NCBI GenBank assembly: GCA_944472155.2
Contig: OX235273.1
Coordinates: 106,662,582 to 106,726,581, forward strand
DNA: 64,000 nt
Direction: 5' to 3'
Source: Trichobilharzia szidati
Lineage: Eukaryota > Platyhelminthes > Trematoda > Strigeidida > Schistosomatidae
Within the stretch, counting starts at the first letter, position 1, and the number at the start of each line of letters is the position of its first letter. The translations under genes and the position numbers were made by a program. This document shows positions 42,472-54,399 of the stretch, in pieces. The notes under the pieces are model-generated. The model did no database searches. It was given only the letters and a program-made list of their open reading frames with translations, and was not told the origin of the DNA.

Positions 42472-43196
42472 CAGATAAAGGTTGTAAGCAGGGTAAGCAA
42501 CGTGCCACTTAACTAGCTTGTTAATATTGTGGTTGACAGGCACTTGCACTCATGTGAAAAATGGGCTCAATCCACTCTATCTAACTCACACCACCCTCTT
42601 CATTCACAACTCTCCCCTTGCATCTCATCAGGCAAAACCAGAAGCCTATATAGAAAACCAAATGCTCGCACTAGCAAGTACAAAAACTCAACTATACCCT
42701 ACTTAGCTCATGTTCAGTGCGATAAAGAAAGCATTAGGCGTGACACCCATAATTCAATAAATAGTCAGTAGAACAACTGGAGCTCGTCTTTCCAACTCAC
42801 ATCATTTAGAGGTGCAACGTTTTCTCTCTTTCTTTTCCTTTTCTCTCTCTTTTTTCTGTTATGTGCCGCTTTGTTTCTTTCTTACTTACAAACTCTTTTT
42901 AAAACACTCTTCTTTTTTCTTTCACACTCTGTATATCTCGACCTTTTTGTTACCGCTTACGCCAGTAAATATGCTAGCGTCTACTTTTCTAACACCTTCA
43001 AACACTGTTCACTTTTGGCTTTGCTACCGACATGCCAATATGTTGTTGCCAAAACTAACTGAGATTACCCTTAATCGATGTAGAATTTTATTTATTGTGA
43101 ATGTATTAACTGGATGCAATACTATAGTAAAATGCTGAGAATTCCATTCTGTATCACAAGTACTGTTTTGGAATAAAGCAAATTATTATTATTATT
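42472..43196 (+). mobile_element. CR1-like LINE 3' end
   Basis: Plus strand: C-terminal codons (frame 42529-42771: VDRHLHSCEKWAQS, RTRSLYRKPNARTSKYKNST, IPYLAHVQCDKESIRRD), then the 3' UTR with CT-rich tract and the (ATT)n tail at 43183-43196. Nearly the same as 7893-8639 but with the complete tail. Confidence 0.9.
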
Positions 43197-43299
43197 AAAA
43201 TGGCTCACTGAAATCGCTGAATTAGTAAGAACAAATCTATGTAAACATAGTCTTTGGGACACTTTCGACTCCTTCAGTTACAAAAATGTTCATTCAGAC

Positions 43300-43400
43300 A
43301 TCTATAAAAACAAAATAATCGAACAAAGAATATTCTTTTCGATAAATTCCTCTTCCAGGCTCTACAATTATATATATGTTTTTATGCACGGAATATTTTA
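43300..43400 (-). ncRNA. Structured PLE-end motif (type 2)
   Basis: In minus sense: GTAGAGCC, GGAAGAGGAATTTATCGAAAAG, the self-complementary AAGAATATTCTT, then TGTTCGATTATTTTG. Same unit as 57646-57754 and 62945-63017. Confidence 0.5.
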
Positions 43401-43593
43401 AATTAGTAGTTAATAACAATATTAGCGTTTTTTTTTTCAATAATATCGATTTGTAAAGTATGATCAATGCTATTGCAGTTACGTTGAGGGAATAAATGTG
43501 ACCGGTAAGGATATGATTTCGCTAAGTGTTTGCTTTTTATTTACAAGTGTACCGTTAGTAGTAATAATATTTTGTTATCTATGTGATTATATC

Positions 43594-43928
43594 TATGGTG
43601 AGAGCTGTCTACTAGCTAAATTGGTAGACAGTAATTGACGTCAATATTTACGTTCCCAACATTTGTCGTGAGAAAATGTGAACAAAGATTGATTCAAAAC
43701 CGACCACAGCAGACTTTGCGTAGGCGGATGCAGTTAACATATAGAGGATTTGACATTCAAGAAACAGTCACAAATAGATGAAAGATTAACTTTACGTGAG
43801 AAACAACCAATCGGAAGACTGTGTTTGTTTACTTAAATAACCATAGTAATGTACATGAAAATATATAAATATGCGTTGATTTCCTAAATAAATGATCTGT
43901 TGCCTGACTCTTGCCTTCTGTCGTTACA
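43594..43928 (+). mobile_element. LTR (solo), 335 bp
   Basis: Related to 13492-13795 with ~30 bp extra in the middle; TATAAATATG at ~43865, AATAAA at ~43888, ends GTCGTTACA. Joined directly to a PLE fragment; no LTR-retrotransposon interior. Confidence 0.7.
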
Positions 43929-45065
43929 TATCGACCAAAACTACATAAACACTGGAGTGCCAACTAACTGTCTGAAGCAGCTTCTATTGCGATGCACACT
44001 TAATGTGAAGTTTAGACTTAGCGAAATCATTTATAATCAAAGGGATGGAATCGCCATGGGATCACCATTAGGACCTCTCTTAGCGGATGTCCTCATAGAG
44101 AGCTTAGAGAACGGTCCATTGAAAGAAACAATCTCGAGTTTGCATATGTACAAGCAATATATTGACGACACTATTATTTTAAACAGTAATTGTCCAACTG
44201 CCAAGCTTTCTGAGAAATTTAATGGTTTTCACCTATCGATGCTGTTGACTACCGAAGAAGAATCAAATTCTGCATTTCACTTCTTAGATGGGATGTTAGA
44301 TAGAACAGATTATGGCACTCTAAAAAGGTCTATTTATTGAAAGTCAGCATTTACAGGGCAGTACACTAACTTCAACATTTGGGTACCTCTAGATAGAAAG
44401 AGAAATCTTATCCGTTCTCTGTGCTCCGGAATTCGGCAAATTTGCTCTATAGATATGGTTGACATAGAACTAGAAAACCTTCGCACAACTCTCTTAAATA
44501 ATGGATATCGTAGAAGGTTTATTGACAGAAACATTAAGAGAGAAGCCATCCCTAGACAAATCACAGTTCCAGAAAAGACACTGTTTATGAGTTTCGCGTT
44601 CAAAGGTGATACTGTCTCTGAAGTCATTAAAAGTTTTTTATCTAATTGCATTCAACGTTGACTAGTATTTAGTATTTACCAACAGAAACATGATTCGACA
44701 ATGCGTCAGGGATAAACTACCGCTTACGTCCACGCCTGTGTGCATATACTCATTCACATTCTCGTGTGGATTTGATTATACTGGTCACTGTAGGCGTGTT
44801 CTTCATAAACACATAGCTGAACACTACCCAGTTTGGTAACTGAAAGACGACGAAGTCTTCAATTTGTGAACACTATCTGGAGTCAGGTCACTCAGCCCCA
44901 CTTGGTGTACCCTTTACAGTTATCTACAGGACCAAATCCAGACACTCCTAAAGCTTACGTTTTCTCCGCTTATGCACAGCCGAATCTCTAGGCATACACG
45001 AATAGAAACCTAAATTTCAATCTGTATTGGTAAAATCTCTGATCCTTTACGCTCTATTACCTTTT
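43929..45065 (+). pseudogene. PLE: RT C-terminal half, linker and GIY-YIG
   Basis: Frame to 44340: LKQLLLRCTLNVKFRLSEIIYN, GIAMGSPLGPLLADVLIESLE (motif B), YKQYIDDTIIL (motif C), FHFLDGMLD. The first ~10 codons of the longest frame lie in the LTR and are not PLE. After a stop at 44338: QYTNFN, DRKRNLIRSL, ELENLRTTLLNNGYRRRFID; then in other frames FSCGFDYTGHCRRVLHKHIAEHYPVW (GIY-YIG, reading DYTG) and a degraded C-terminus to ~45065. Sister of 56905-58150. Confidence 0.85.
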
Positions 45066-45868
45066 CATATATGTAGGACAAGTATACGTGTAATCAGAAT
45101 GTCCAAAATATGGTGCCTGAATACATATTACACACTTCAGATAAATTATGTGTTTTTCATGTTTTTTATTGAAAAGAGAGTTCTAATTCCTTGAATTATC
45201 AGAAACATCTTAGAAACAACTAAAAGCCCAGTGTCATTCTTTACAGGTACAATCAAAAATTTGATAAAATCACTAAAAAGTTTATTATGCAAAGTAAAAG
45301 ATGCAATAACCATTTAGTGAAATATAGAATTCCATTTATAGAATAGCTTCCAACCAATTCCCAATATCAATAATTCGAAAATGGCTAGACACTTTAATTC
45401 TTTACTGGCAAGTAACAGTTGTCACGTATCTACCCCCTTGGTATCGATGATAACTGAATTCTATGGGTGGATATTTCCAGTCTTATTATTGTCATCTTAT
45501 TTGGATGGTTTATTTGAGAAGCTTTCGTTGTCTATCTAGACAACATGTTCAGTGTTGAATTCAATGTAAAGTGAGTTATTTTGAATTCTCCATGCTGACA
45601 TACAACTGTCTCACCATAATGGCCTTTGTTCTCGATGGTTGCCTTTTGAAGTTCCTTATCGCTGTGCTAATTAATTGATATCAATCGTTTCGTTTACTCG
45701 GTATTTGGTAAATCTGACACACTTCAACATGTTTGATAAATGAAAACAGACCCAGGTATCAGTCCTTCAGGAATTCTGTGTCATTTTGAGGATTTCCGCC
45801 GGTTAAAATCTCCAGTTAATTTCTAGGCAAATTGGTTTACTTCACTACCAATTGTCAGATCTCATTTC
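45066..45868. other. No gene or known repeat recognised
   Basis: Unassigned AT-rich sequence. Confidence 0.45.
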
Positions 45869-45894
45869 GAACCGATATCATTTAGAGGGATCAT

Positions 45895-46137
45895 TGGAAC
45901 AGGCTGTATATCACGAATTAACAAAGTCAGAATTTACGGATCAATGAATGCCGGCCTCAAAGTCTCTGGGACGGTCAATGGGCTTGGTCTGATAACCTGA
46001 AGATCCCGAGTTTGATTCCTCGTGGGATGGCGGGTGTGCACTACTGAGGAGTCCATACACGAGACGAAATAGCTGTCGACTGCCCCCTGGTTTTCAATCA
46101 TCACTCTCACTAATGCTGATTTCGTGACGAAATCGAA
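45895..46137 (+). mobile_element. HHR-SINE, variant with complete hammerhead core
   Basis: 5' distal remnant, head (45963-46030) with B-box-like GTTTGATTCCTC at ~46011, hammerhead block 46032-46085, 3' segment to 46137. A short minus-sense 3' tip at 45870-45905 suggests another inverted arrangement. Confidence 0.75.
46032..46085 (+). ncRNA. Hammerhead core in HHR-SINE
   Basis: CUGAGGA at 46044-46050 (fits CUGANGA), short stem II GUC/GAC (46051-46053/46063-46065) with a long loop, GAAA at 46066-46069, 3-bp stem III with one G-U pair, C17 at 46077. Stem I pairs only partly (about five of eight positions), so activity is doubtful without dimerisation. Confidence 0.5.
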
Positions 46138-47400
46138 CAAGAAAAATTAAATTAATCCAAATTCCATAATGTAGAAATGGTTTACCTAATTGTTCACATG
46201 TTTTGAGATGCGAAATCAACGGGAACATCTGTTTTGACGAATTTTTGACACTCAATGCAATTTTTTCTCTCAGATGATTTTTATTTTATCTCCTTTAGTT
46301 GTTTGATCATTTTGGTGTATGCATGTGATATCTTTTCCCAATTACTTAAGTATTCTAGAGGTGATTTCAGAAATGCTCCTTTAGATATGATTTTTGAGGA
46401 CACGTCACATGCTAACAAGGCCAGACACAAGGTCAATAAGATATCGCTACAGATAGAAATCAATACTATAGTAAGATAGCCAGTCATAGTCAAGGTCATC
46501 AGGAGGGATAGCTATATATGGTTCATAGGGAATTTAAAGAGATACTTCTCACTAAAATTAGCACTGGAGATAGCCAACCTAAAGAATGACGACCCTAGAG
46601 CGCGAACGTACTGATGCATGGCATTTTTAAGATCACAGAACCTGTAGTTAATACAGAGCCATTATGAACACTGTACACGAAGTGAGGTGAGAATTTCGGC
46701 TTGGTCTCATTTTTAAGTACTGTTTGGACGATGGGTTGATAGCACGTTAGGGTTAGGCCTAGTGTTAAGGTCAAGATAAGGGTTAGAGTGGAAAATGGAA
46801 TTTAGTTTAGGATTTGGGTATTTTACTGTTAATATCTGTAATTTTCTTGTAAAATATTGAATGTAAGTAGATAAGGTCATTGTCGATACAGGGAAAACCG
46901 TTTTGATAAATATGAAACTTAGAAACTGGTAACTCACATTGTAATTGGGAAGTATTTTTGCGTTGCCTCAGGGTAAAATATAGTCTCTAATATGCTTCAT
47001 TATTGTTATCATCATAATGCGTATTTTCCCCGTAGATTAATGACTTTTTCATGAGAAAATCACGGCTGGAATACATTGTCTGTCTAATGGTTACTCGTTA
47101 ATACACACTCCTTGATCATTACTCTTTATATTTGCCCTGAAGATGTTATTTAGGAGGACTATGCAAAACTTCTCAATTAAACCAAGGAGAAATAGGGAAA
47201 AATGTTGACTGGAACAATCTAACGTTAGTAATTCCCACCTTTATGTAATCTGCAACTGCATATACCAATTTACATGTATGCACCAAAGCGTATACACACA
47301 TTAAGCAGAAAGAAAGGTTTGTGACCGCATGTATGAGCGTATTCCATGAAAGCTGAGTCGGAAACGTCAGAAAATCAATGCATTAAAGATTTTTATTTCT
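46138..47400. other. No gene or known repeat recognised
   Basis: About 1.25 kb unassigned. Two telomere-like hexamers near 46748 are too few to matter. Confidence 0.45.
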
Positions 47401-47404
47401 TTGT

Positions 47405-47837
47405 GACTTGGTGGGTCACAAAGAATATTTCCAACAGCCTGTTGCAGACCTTTATCAACAGCTGTCTTCGTTCTATACTGAAGATCAGATGGCCGGAAAG
47501 AATCACCAACGAGAAACTATGGGAACAAACAAAACAAGAACCAATTGCCTAACAAATATGCAGGAGAAAGTGGAGATGGATTGGACACTCGCTGAGGAGG
47601 CCGCTGGGAGACGTCGCGCGTCAGGCCAGTGCTCGAGTGGAACCCGAAATGTAAGCGACGAGTGGGACGTCCAAGGGTGACATGGAGGAGATCGTGTGAA
47701 GAGGAGTTGAAACAGTGTGGACTAACATGGACGCAGGTGAAAAGTACAGCAGAAGACAGAAGCACCAAGTGGAGACGTGCAGTTGAAGCCCTATGTTCCA
47801 CTGGGAACCCAAGGGAAAAATAATAATAATAATATAA
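47405..47837 (+). mobile_element. RTE LINE 3' end, young-looking
   Basis: Plus strand: frame 47346-47552 continues into SNSLLQTFINSCLRSILKIRW, PERITNEKLWEQTKQEPIA then stop; frame 47629-47823 holds KCKRRVGRPRVTWRRSCEEE, LTWTQVKSTAEDRSTKWRRA, LCSTGNPRE. 3' block at 47790-47818 and (ATA)n tail. 5'-truncated at the VTKN segment; two indels. Confidence 0.9.
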
Positions 47838-48039
47838 AGATTTTTCAAGATAAGTAAAATACATGACAGCTCCAGGCTGCTAGATATCAGTGAAGCGATT
47901 AGACAATTTAAACCGAATTTATTCATTCCGAAGAAAGCCGTTATTAATCTTACCTTATCTTGGTGAATATACCTTACGTTATTTAATTGCCTTATTTTTG
48001 TTGTTGTTGCTAATTTTGTCATTTGAATTATATTCAGTC

Positions 48040-48337
48040 TTCACAATGGTATTCCATTATGGGTAAAATTTGTTTTGATAAAGTCTCACAGTGTTGTTAT
48101 ACAGTAATGTTTACTGATGACCATCTTTCGAACACAATTTATTACTGCTCATAATCATATCAAGACATTGCTCACACAACTTTCTAACTTCGTTTATATG
48201 ATTCCATCACTTTCCATCGCTTGATTTGATCGGTAGTAGAATTTTCCATATTTCCGTTATGAGTGATGAGTTATTGCATCCTTTTGCATGTGTTGGGTGT
48301 AGACTCAATGAACAAAGATTCAGTAATCAACCTCTCT
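48040..48337 (-). mobile_element. PLE 5' terminal inverted copy (pLTR)
   Basis: Minus-sense copy of the PLE 3' UTR and last codons; matches the reverse complement of 48950-49245 closely. Confidence 0.85.
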
Positions 48338-48948
48338 CTCCACCTACCTATATTAAATATTTAGACTTTAATCCAGCTCATCCGTTAACTGTTAAGGCAG
48401 GCTTAGTTAAGTGTCTAACAAACACAGCAATAGCACTAAGTTGTAAAACAAAAAACCTAAACGATGAAATGAAACCGATAGAAGAGGCATTGGTGTCAAA
48501 TAATTATCCCATAAAATTCATTAGGAAGATAAGAAAAGGCCAAAAGAAAAAGAAAAATAATAGTGAAACTAGTAATGATTACATAAATAAGAGAGAATAT
48601 AAGTCATCTACAGTTATACCATATAAGGAGGGGACATCTGAGACCCTACGTAGGATTCTTAATAAAGCAAGAATTACAGTGGCATTCAAACCTATTAACT
48701 CACTCAGAGACAAGCTGTGTAGGTTAAGGGACCCTGTTGACCCAATTAGACAAAATTGTATAATTTACAAAATGCCTTGAAATGACTGTGACTCAGGTGA
48801 ACTACGTAGGTCAAACTAGTAGGTCGGGGTAATGAGATTGTTGGAACATAATAATTTAGCTAAGGTAAGAATAGTTGACCCCGAGAAGATAAGTCATTTA
48901 GAAAAAACTAAGTTATAGCACTACATGCATTAACACACAACTACACAA
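48338..48948 (+). pseudogene. PLE body between inverted termini
   Basis: Frame 48226-48780 is partly antisense terminal sequence; true PLE starts at ~48338: YLDFNPAHPLTVKAGLVKCL, DEMKPIEEALVSNNYPIKFI, a Lys-rich linker, VIPYKEGTSETLRRILNKAR, INSLRDKLCRLRDPVDPIRQ, NCIIYKMP and stop. The GIY-YIG follows degraded (VNYVGQTSR-like, ~48800). Missing the RT catalytic motifs, so non-autonomous. Confidence 0.85.
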
Positions 48949-49245
48949 TAGGGGTTCATCGAGCCTACACCCAACACGTGCAATAGGATGCAATGACTCA
49001 TCACTCATAACGGAAATATGCAAAATTCTACTACCAGTTAAGTCAAGCGATGGAAAATAATGGAAATATATAAACAAGGTAGAAAGTTGTGTGAGTAGTG
49101 TCTTGACATGATTATGAGCATTAATAAATTGTTCTCGAAACATGGTCATCAGTAAGCATTACTGTATAACACTGTGAGACTTTATCAAAACAAATTTTAC
49201 CCATAATGGAATTATACTCTACCACAGTGCACAAGTTTTATTCTC
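48949..49245 (+). mobile_element. PLE C-terminus and 3' UTR
   Basis: Residues FIEPTPNTCNRMQ then stop, and a UTR ending GTGCACAAGTTTTATTC as at 25754. Forms the right inverted terminus of the 48.0-49.2 kb element. Confidence 0.85.
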
Positions 49246-49564
49246 ATTCACAATGCTATCTCCTACGCTAATTTTTGTCTTTAATTATAATCTTGACCAG
49301 ACTCTTTTATGACCTCTGTTCAAATGAATTACTTAACCCTTACATAAGTGTATTATTGATTTTATTCCTCTAATCAATTTGCAATAATACTTCCGTAGTT
49401 CTAGAATATCTCTTAATGATTTTTAATACACTTTAACAAGCTTAACAAAGACTTTTATACGCGTCCATCACGCTGCTATTCAATCTTGTGACAGTAATAT
49501 TCTTCATTCACCTAAATTTATGATGAATAACTCCAGTTTTCAAGAATTAGTTTATAGGAACTGC

Positions 49565-49678
49565 GCCTGTTTCAGGTTGGACCATGGGTTAGAGAACCAG
49601 TTACAGAACCACTGGAAGCCACCAGACAGCACCGGACAGCTGTTCCATCTTAGTTTGGGACTCATCGGCAGTCGTGCT
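49565..49678 (-). mobile_element. HHR-SINE, truncated
   Basis: Minus strand; 3' segment and hammerhead block (49632-49672) with CCGATGA and GGAA replacing the core. Inverted partner follows. Confidence 0.65.
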
Positions 49679-49679
49679 A

Positions 49680-49900
49680 AAAAAACGAATTCGTAGAAGT
49701 TAGAATCCATCGGGTGGTCACTGAATATGATCCTAGTGGCTGAATGATCTACGAGCATGCCTTGTAACCAGAATGTCCTGGGTTCGAAACCCTGTGAGTG
49801 CACACTGCCAATGATTTCGAAAGCAGCACGAAATAGCTGTTTGTCAGTACTCCCTGGTTTTCAGTGGTTCTCTAATTGATGTCAATCTGTGGTCTAACCT
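49680..49900 (+). mobile_element. HHR-SINE
   Basis: 5' distal part, head with B-box-like GGGTTCGAAACCC at ~49780, hammerhead block 49806-49850 (GAAA kept, stem II disrupted), 3' segment. Confidence 0.7.
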
Positions 49901-50712
49901 GGAATAACTCAAGTGCCTGAGTCATTTTTATATACTAATACTTAAAACTGTTATTTATTGGTGTATTTAGCTGAAAAGAACCAACGAAATATAATGATAT
50001 CACTTTATCCTATTCAATATTGTTCTTCTTGCTTTGTTCAAGAAATAATAAACTTGAACAAAGCAAGAACAACAATTGTACCAGGAAAATATGAGCTCAT
50101 CTTTTATTATTTCGAGGATTCTTCTCAACTGGTCACAACCTGAACGATAAAAAATATGAATTACATTACATTAAAGATTTGAACATACTTTTCCACGATC
50201 ACAAGGAGTAATTGGTAAGAAGTAAAAGTGACATTAGTCCGGAATGATTTAACTAATTAAGAGTTACAAACACTGACTATTTATAGAATAATTAGACAAT
50301 TAGGCTTGGAAACAAAAAGAACAGAGTTGCGTATATATATGTGTGTATAGAAACAAGGTTTAGCTAGAAAGAGCATAACAAAAAGTAGATTACGTAACTA
50401 AAGAGAATGTTTTATCTGATAGCCAATAGAAAAAAGAAGAGAAAAGAACAAGGTAGGGTGAGTCATGTTTAGATGAGAGAGTAGAGTTTTCTAAACAAGA
50501 AAAAAGGTGACTCATAAAAGTTGTTTTTAATAATGGGAAGAATTGCATGAAGTTTCTTAAATAATAAACTTTTCCATAACACCTGAAAAATCTTCATTGT
50601 TTAAAGTCAGTGAAAAATCTTGTTGGATGACATCGAAATCCCATGTCATAGGTTGACTGCTCTACTGATTAGCATAACATTTGTATTCTCATATATGACA
50701 TACATAATTTTG
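49901..50712. other. No gene recognised; contains a strong hairpin
   Basis: Unassigned sequence apart from the hairpin at 50019-50076 listed separately. Confidence 0.45.
50019..50076. repeat. 24-bp perfect-but-one hairpin
   Basis: 50019-50042 and 50053-50076 are reverse complements with one mismatch and a 10-nt A/T loop. Function unknown; could be a terminator-like or miRNA-like hairpin, but no other evidence. Confidence 0.8.
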
Positions 50713-51690
50713 TTACTTATTATTCCCCTGAGTTCTGAGGGGGACACAGGACTTCAACAACACACCTCCACTTTCTTCTATTATCTGGCGTCTTCTTCAG
50801 CTTGGTCCATGGTTGTCTATAATCCCTCATCTCCTCCTCCCAAAACATGGTCCCCACCATGTCACCCTCGCAACGACGACCAACTCGTCGCTGCCCATCT
50901 AGATTCCACTCGAGTGATGGCGAGCATTGCGTGCGATGTCATTCGATGGTCTACTCAACGTATGTCCGATCCATCTCCATTTTCCACTACATATTTGTTG
51001 AGCAACCTGCTCTTTCTTGGTTTGTTCCCAGCCAGAATTTTTTGCTGCTAATTCTTTCCACTGAGCCATGTGGTCTTCAGTATGGAGCCAGCGAAGGGGG
51101 AAGCTATCCATAAGCATCTGTAACTTGTTGGAAATCCTTTCTATAACATGCAGCGCAAGTTTCTGACCCGTATAAAAGAACTGACTAACTGACTTCACAT
51201 ATGTGTTGAAAATCCAAATCGTTTTATTTATTCTGCCTAAGTGATAGCACAAGATCTCCTAGCTGGTTTCAGGTTGATGAAGGCGTATCTTGCCTTTCCG
51301 ATTCTGGCTGCCTAACTTTAACATCTTCATCCGTTCCTCCAGCTGTGGTTGAAAGGATGCTTCCTGGCTGAAGGAGGTAACCCGAGTTAAATCTCCCCCA
51401 CTGATGGTGATTGGTGCTAGTTGTTGCTGTTTTTGCGGTTCGTTGATTATCTTGATTACCTCCGTCTTCTCTGTGTTCGCCTGGAGTCCTATCTTCGGTG
51501 CTAGCCTATTGTGCCAGTTTGTCGGTTTTCGCCTGAAAGTTTTCGAGCTTGTGTAAAATTAAACAGAAATAATCCACACGCGAAATCCAGATCTTCTAGA
51601 GTCTTCTTATCGGTAGTCCAATATGTTCCTCTATCCTCACTCTCTGTGAACAGTCTGTAGCAGAATATAAATCAATAGTAATCACGAATA
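50713..51690 (-). pseudogene. RTE LINE, older subfamily with shifted catalytic box
   Basis: Minus strand: IVDWILLQTV-like start (~51685), at ~51580 LDFA followed by 4 extra bases and DYFCLI (catalytic DD altered to DY), HKLE, Gln-rich linker, GRRNTF-like, then C-terminal segments and the 3' block at 50735-50760 with (TTA)n tail. Multiple stops. Confidence 0.85.
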
Positions 51691-51704
51691 AATAGCAATT
51701 CGCA

Positions 51705-51840
51705 GTCACTTGCCACTGAATTGGCTATCAGAAGCTGAACATGCTCCGCGATTACTTTGTGAAAACAAGGTTCTGGAAAATAACGCCAATGGAACCCAAA
51801 GCAGCAAGAAACAGATGTCCGCCAGTAATACGTCGTTTCA
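51705..51840 (+). mobile_element. Hammerhead block fused to a PLE endonuclease (composite, copy 1)
   Basis: Degraded HHR-SINE head and hammerhead block (51772-51825; GAAACAGATGTCC preserved). It does not continue into the usual 3' segment but into the PLE segment from 51848, with the same join as copy 2 at 55546. Confidence 0.6.
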
Positions 51841-52720
51841 CACGCTTCAACTACCCTTACCAGTCCGTGTAAAAAATTAAAACAAACCGAAATAAAGACT
51901 GACAACCATATTTATAACCATCATACCGGTCTAATACACAACAATTGGTGCTTCGATGTTTCACACGATGAATGCTCGACAAACACACAAAACATGGAAA
52001 GAATAAAAAACTGAAATCAACTACAAAATGAATTGCAACAAATGTGAAAAACATTATATCCGTCAATGTGGACACCCTCCTCATCTCCACACCCACGAAC
52101 ACAAACTAGGCTTCCTTAGACATGATATCCACTCACTCATAGTGATTCAAGCAAGCAACTATCGACACCAACCGGCTCACTAGCGAAAATGCACAAATTA
52201 TATACAAACGAAAAAGCAATAAAAGTGTCAAAGGCATTTCCAGAGTCTTGGTTTTCAGATGACTTCCCAATCAGCAAACACATTGATATAGATAAGATTC
52301 ATCAATCAATAGAAAGGGAGTCACATGGACGCAAACGTCAACTTTCAGGTCGACTAGTTGGTGTAACGCTCAAAACTAACTCGTTGTCGTGTAAATCAAG
52401 AAAATCGATCTCTGCGTCCTACAGAATAGCTGACCAAGTCTCCCTTCATTCATGCACAGTCACTGAACGAACCAAAGAGAGCAGGGTGACGATTATTCGT
52501 TAATAGACCTATGCTCCTGTTTAACAATAATAATATCAAATACTCAAGATTACCTCAACATTGTCGTTGTTCAGCTGTACAGGCAAGGTGACTTTCTGAG
52601 TACGAAATAAGTAGTGTAGAATAAAATTGGTTAGCGGAGATTTAACTGTAAGCAGTGCTTTTCAGTCAAGTACAATATTCTCAACAAGGTGGGTTGATAA
52701 GCGATAGTCATGATTAGGGC
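51841..52720 (+). pseudogene. PLE GIY-YIG and 3' UTR of composite copy 1
   Basis: Residues MNCNKCEKHYIRQCGHPPHL (GIY-YIG with Gly altered to Arg), THEHKLGFLRHDIHSLIVIQ, NYRHQPAH, then in the next frame FPESWFSDDFPISKHIDIDK and IHQSIERESHGRKRQLSG (~52235-52355). The 3' UTR (52510-52720) is the reverse complement match of 54690-54890. No RT. Confidence 0.8.
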
Positions 52721-54155
52721 GTCTGTGTCCAACTAGGTGTTCCTATTTCAATCTCCAAATAATGTGAAATATTACACAACCTAATCCAATGTCAGTTAAA
52801 TACTACCCTTCGAGGAAAGCGATGGACTGGCATACGCAACACGTGCCATGTTCACCTCAAGATGTAAATTCGCACCCCCATTCAATAACTTATGTTCCTT
52901 ACGTAGCTAATCCAGGCCATACTTCAATATTACTCACCATCTATTACACCATTTAACATGTGAAGTAGAATCCGGACACCTATGATAAAAGACAACTAGC
53001 CAATCGCATATTGTCTACTTTCAATTGTCATATCTCACAGCAATGAAGAAGGATACAGCTGACTGCTGCACAGTACACCCACACACACATCATTCAACTG
53101 ATAGCCAGATATCATATCTACGCCAGAGATGACGTCACTTTGCAAATGTCATGTTTAATTCTCATAATCATTATCCAAATGATCGTTTATTTCTGAACAA
53201 ACAAAAAATAACGCATACCAGAACAAAACAACATTTTGTCAAACAAAATAACGTGCCAGTTTTTTTTCACTTTCTTAGAACATTTAAGGTTATGTTGAAA
53301 TCATACCATTTTGACCATGTTCGACTATTGCTCTCATCATTATTATTATTAGTAGTAGTAGTAGTAATGGTAGTACTAACAACATAACTGGCCACTATCA
53401 ACTAACCAGTTAAATACACTGATATATGTATCAGGTAAAGTGTTTATAATTTCATTTTTCGTTCGTTACAATGCAAAACTTTCCAAACTATTCGATATAA
53501 TTAGGCATAAATTATAATTCAGTGAGGGAGGGAGGGAGGCATACAGACGTGTTTTAGGTGTATATATACAATCGGTTACGTCACTGTACAGTTGCCTCGT
53601 TTGTATACAATCTTAAGATTTGTTTTCTGTTCATCTAACTGTAACTGGATCTCATTGATCGTGTAATGTTATTTATTTTTCGTAAAATGTTGAGACTGAA
53701 ATGGGGACGTAAGGTTGAACACAGACGTGCTAATCACGACTATCGCTTGACAGCCACCTGTTCCCTAGCTCACACTATTTTAACGAGGAAATACAACGAA
53801 CGACATGAGCCACTAAGTATATTTTTTGCAATAATGTATCGTTCGAAAAATCACTAAAGAAAGATCAGTTGGTCTGTGATCATGAAAAATAAATTACTGG
53901 GCGTTATTTTGCGAGGGCCAATTCTGATTGGTTAATTTCTTGGCGGTATTTTAAGCAAAATTATTGGCCGTGATCACATCAGCAGTCGGAATTGTATTTT
54001 TAATTCATATATTTATAATTTGTAATCGTAAATATTTATATTTTTTTGTATTCACTCATTGTTATATATCTAGAATTATACTCCCAGGTGTTGAGAGTTT
54101 AGCGGAGCCACTTTTGTTCCACGTGTTCGCAGTGACCTTAATGAATATTCATTGT
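52721..54155. other. No gene recognised; (TTA/GTA)n microsatellite at 53335-53372
   Basis: About 1.4 kb unassigned between the two composite copies. Confidence 0.5.
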
Positions 54156-54159
54156 ATCG

Positions 54160-54320
54160 TTTTAATCCTCTGCATTCGAAGTGGAACATAGGGATTCAAG
54201 CACGAGAACTGAATTTTTTGCAGCAGTCGTTGTTAGCCTGATGCTCAGTACTCCTTATTCACCGGATTGCTAGCGGCTTAACGAGGTTAAGGAGTGTATC
54301 GGTTGGAGATTAAACTCTGT
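54160..54320 (-). mobile_element. SINE-1, degraded
   Basis: Minus strand; RTE-like tail 54170-54195, body 54220-54280, altered head to 54320. Confidence 0.6.
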
Positions 54321-54399
54321 GAAACGGAATAATTATTTGGGAAATCCCTCACAAAAGATCTAACAACATTAGTGATATCTAATTGGATGTTTTAACTAA

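Noticed and set aside
43900..44340. ORF start at 43900 as a real PLE start
   Set aside because: The first codons lie inside the solo LTR; PLE homology begins after 43928.
46748..46790. Interstitial telomeric repeat
   Set aside because: Only about two contiguous TTAGGG-like units; expected by chance in AT-rich DNA.
47621..48022. 133-codon minus-strand ORF
   Set aside because: Antisense to the RTE 3' end for half its length; the rest has no motif.
48226..48337. N-terminal part of the 184-residue ORF at 48226
   Set aside because: It is antisense to the inverted PLE terminus; only the part after ~48338 is PLE coding sequence.
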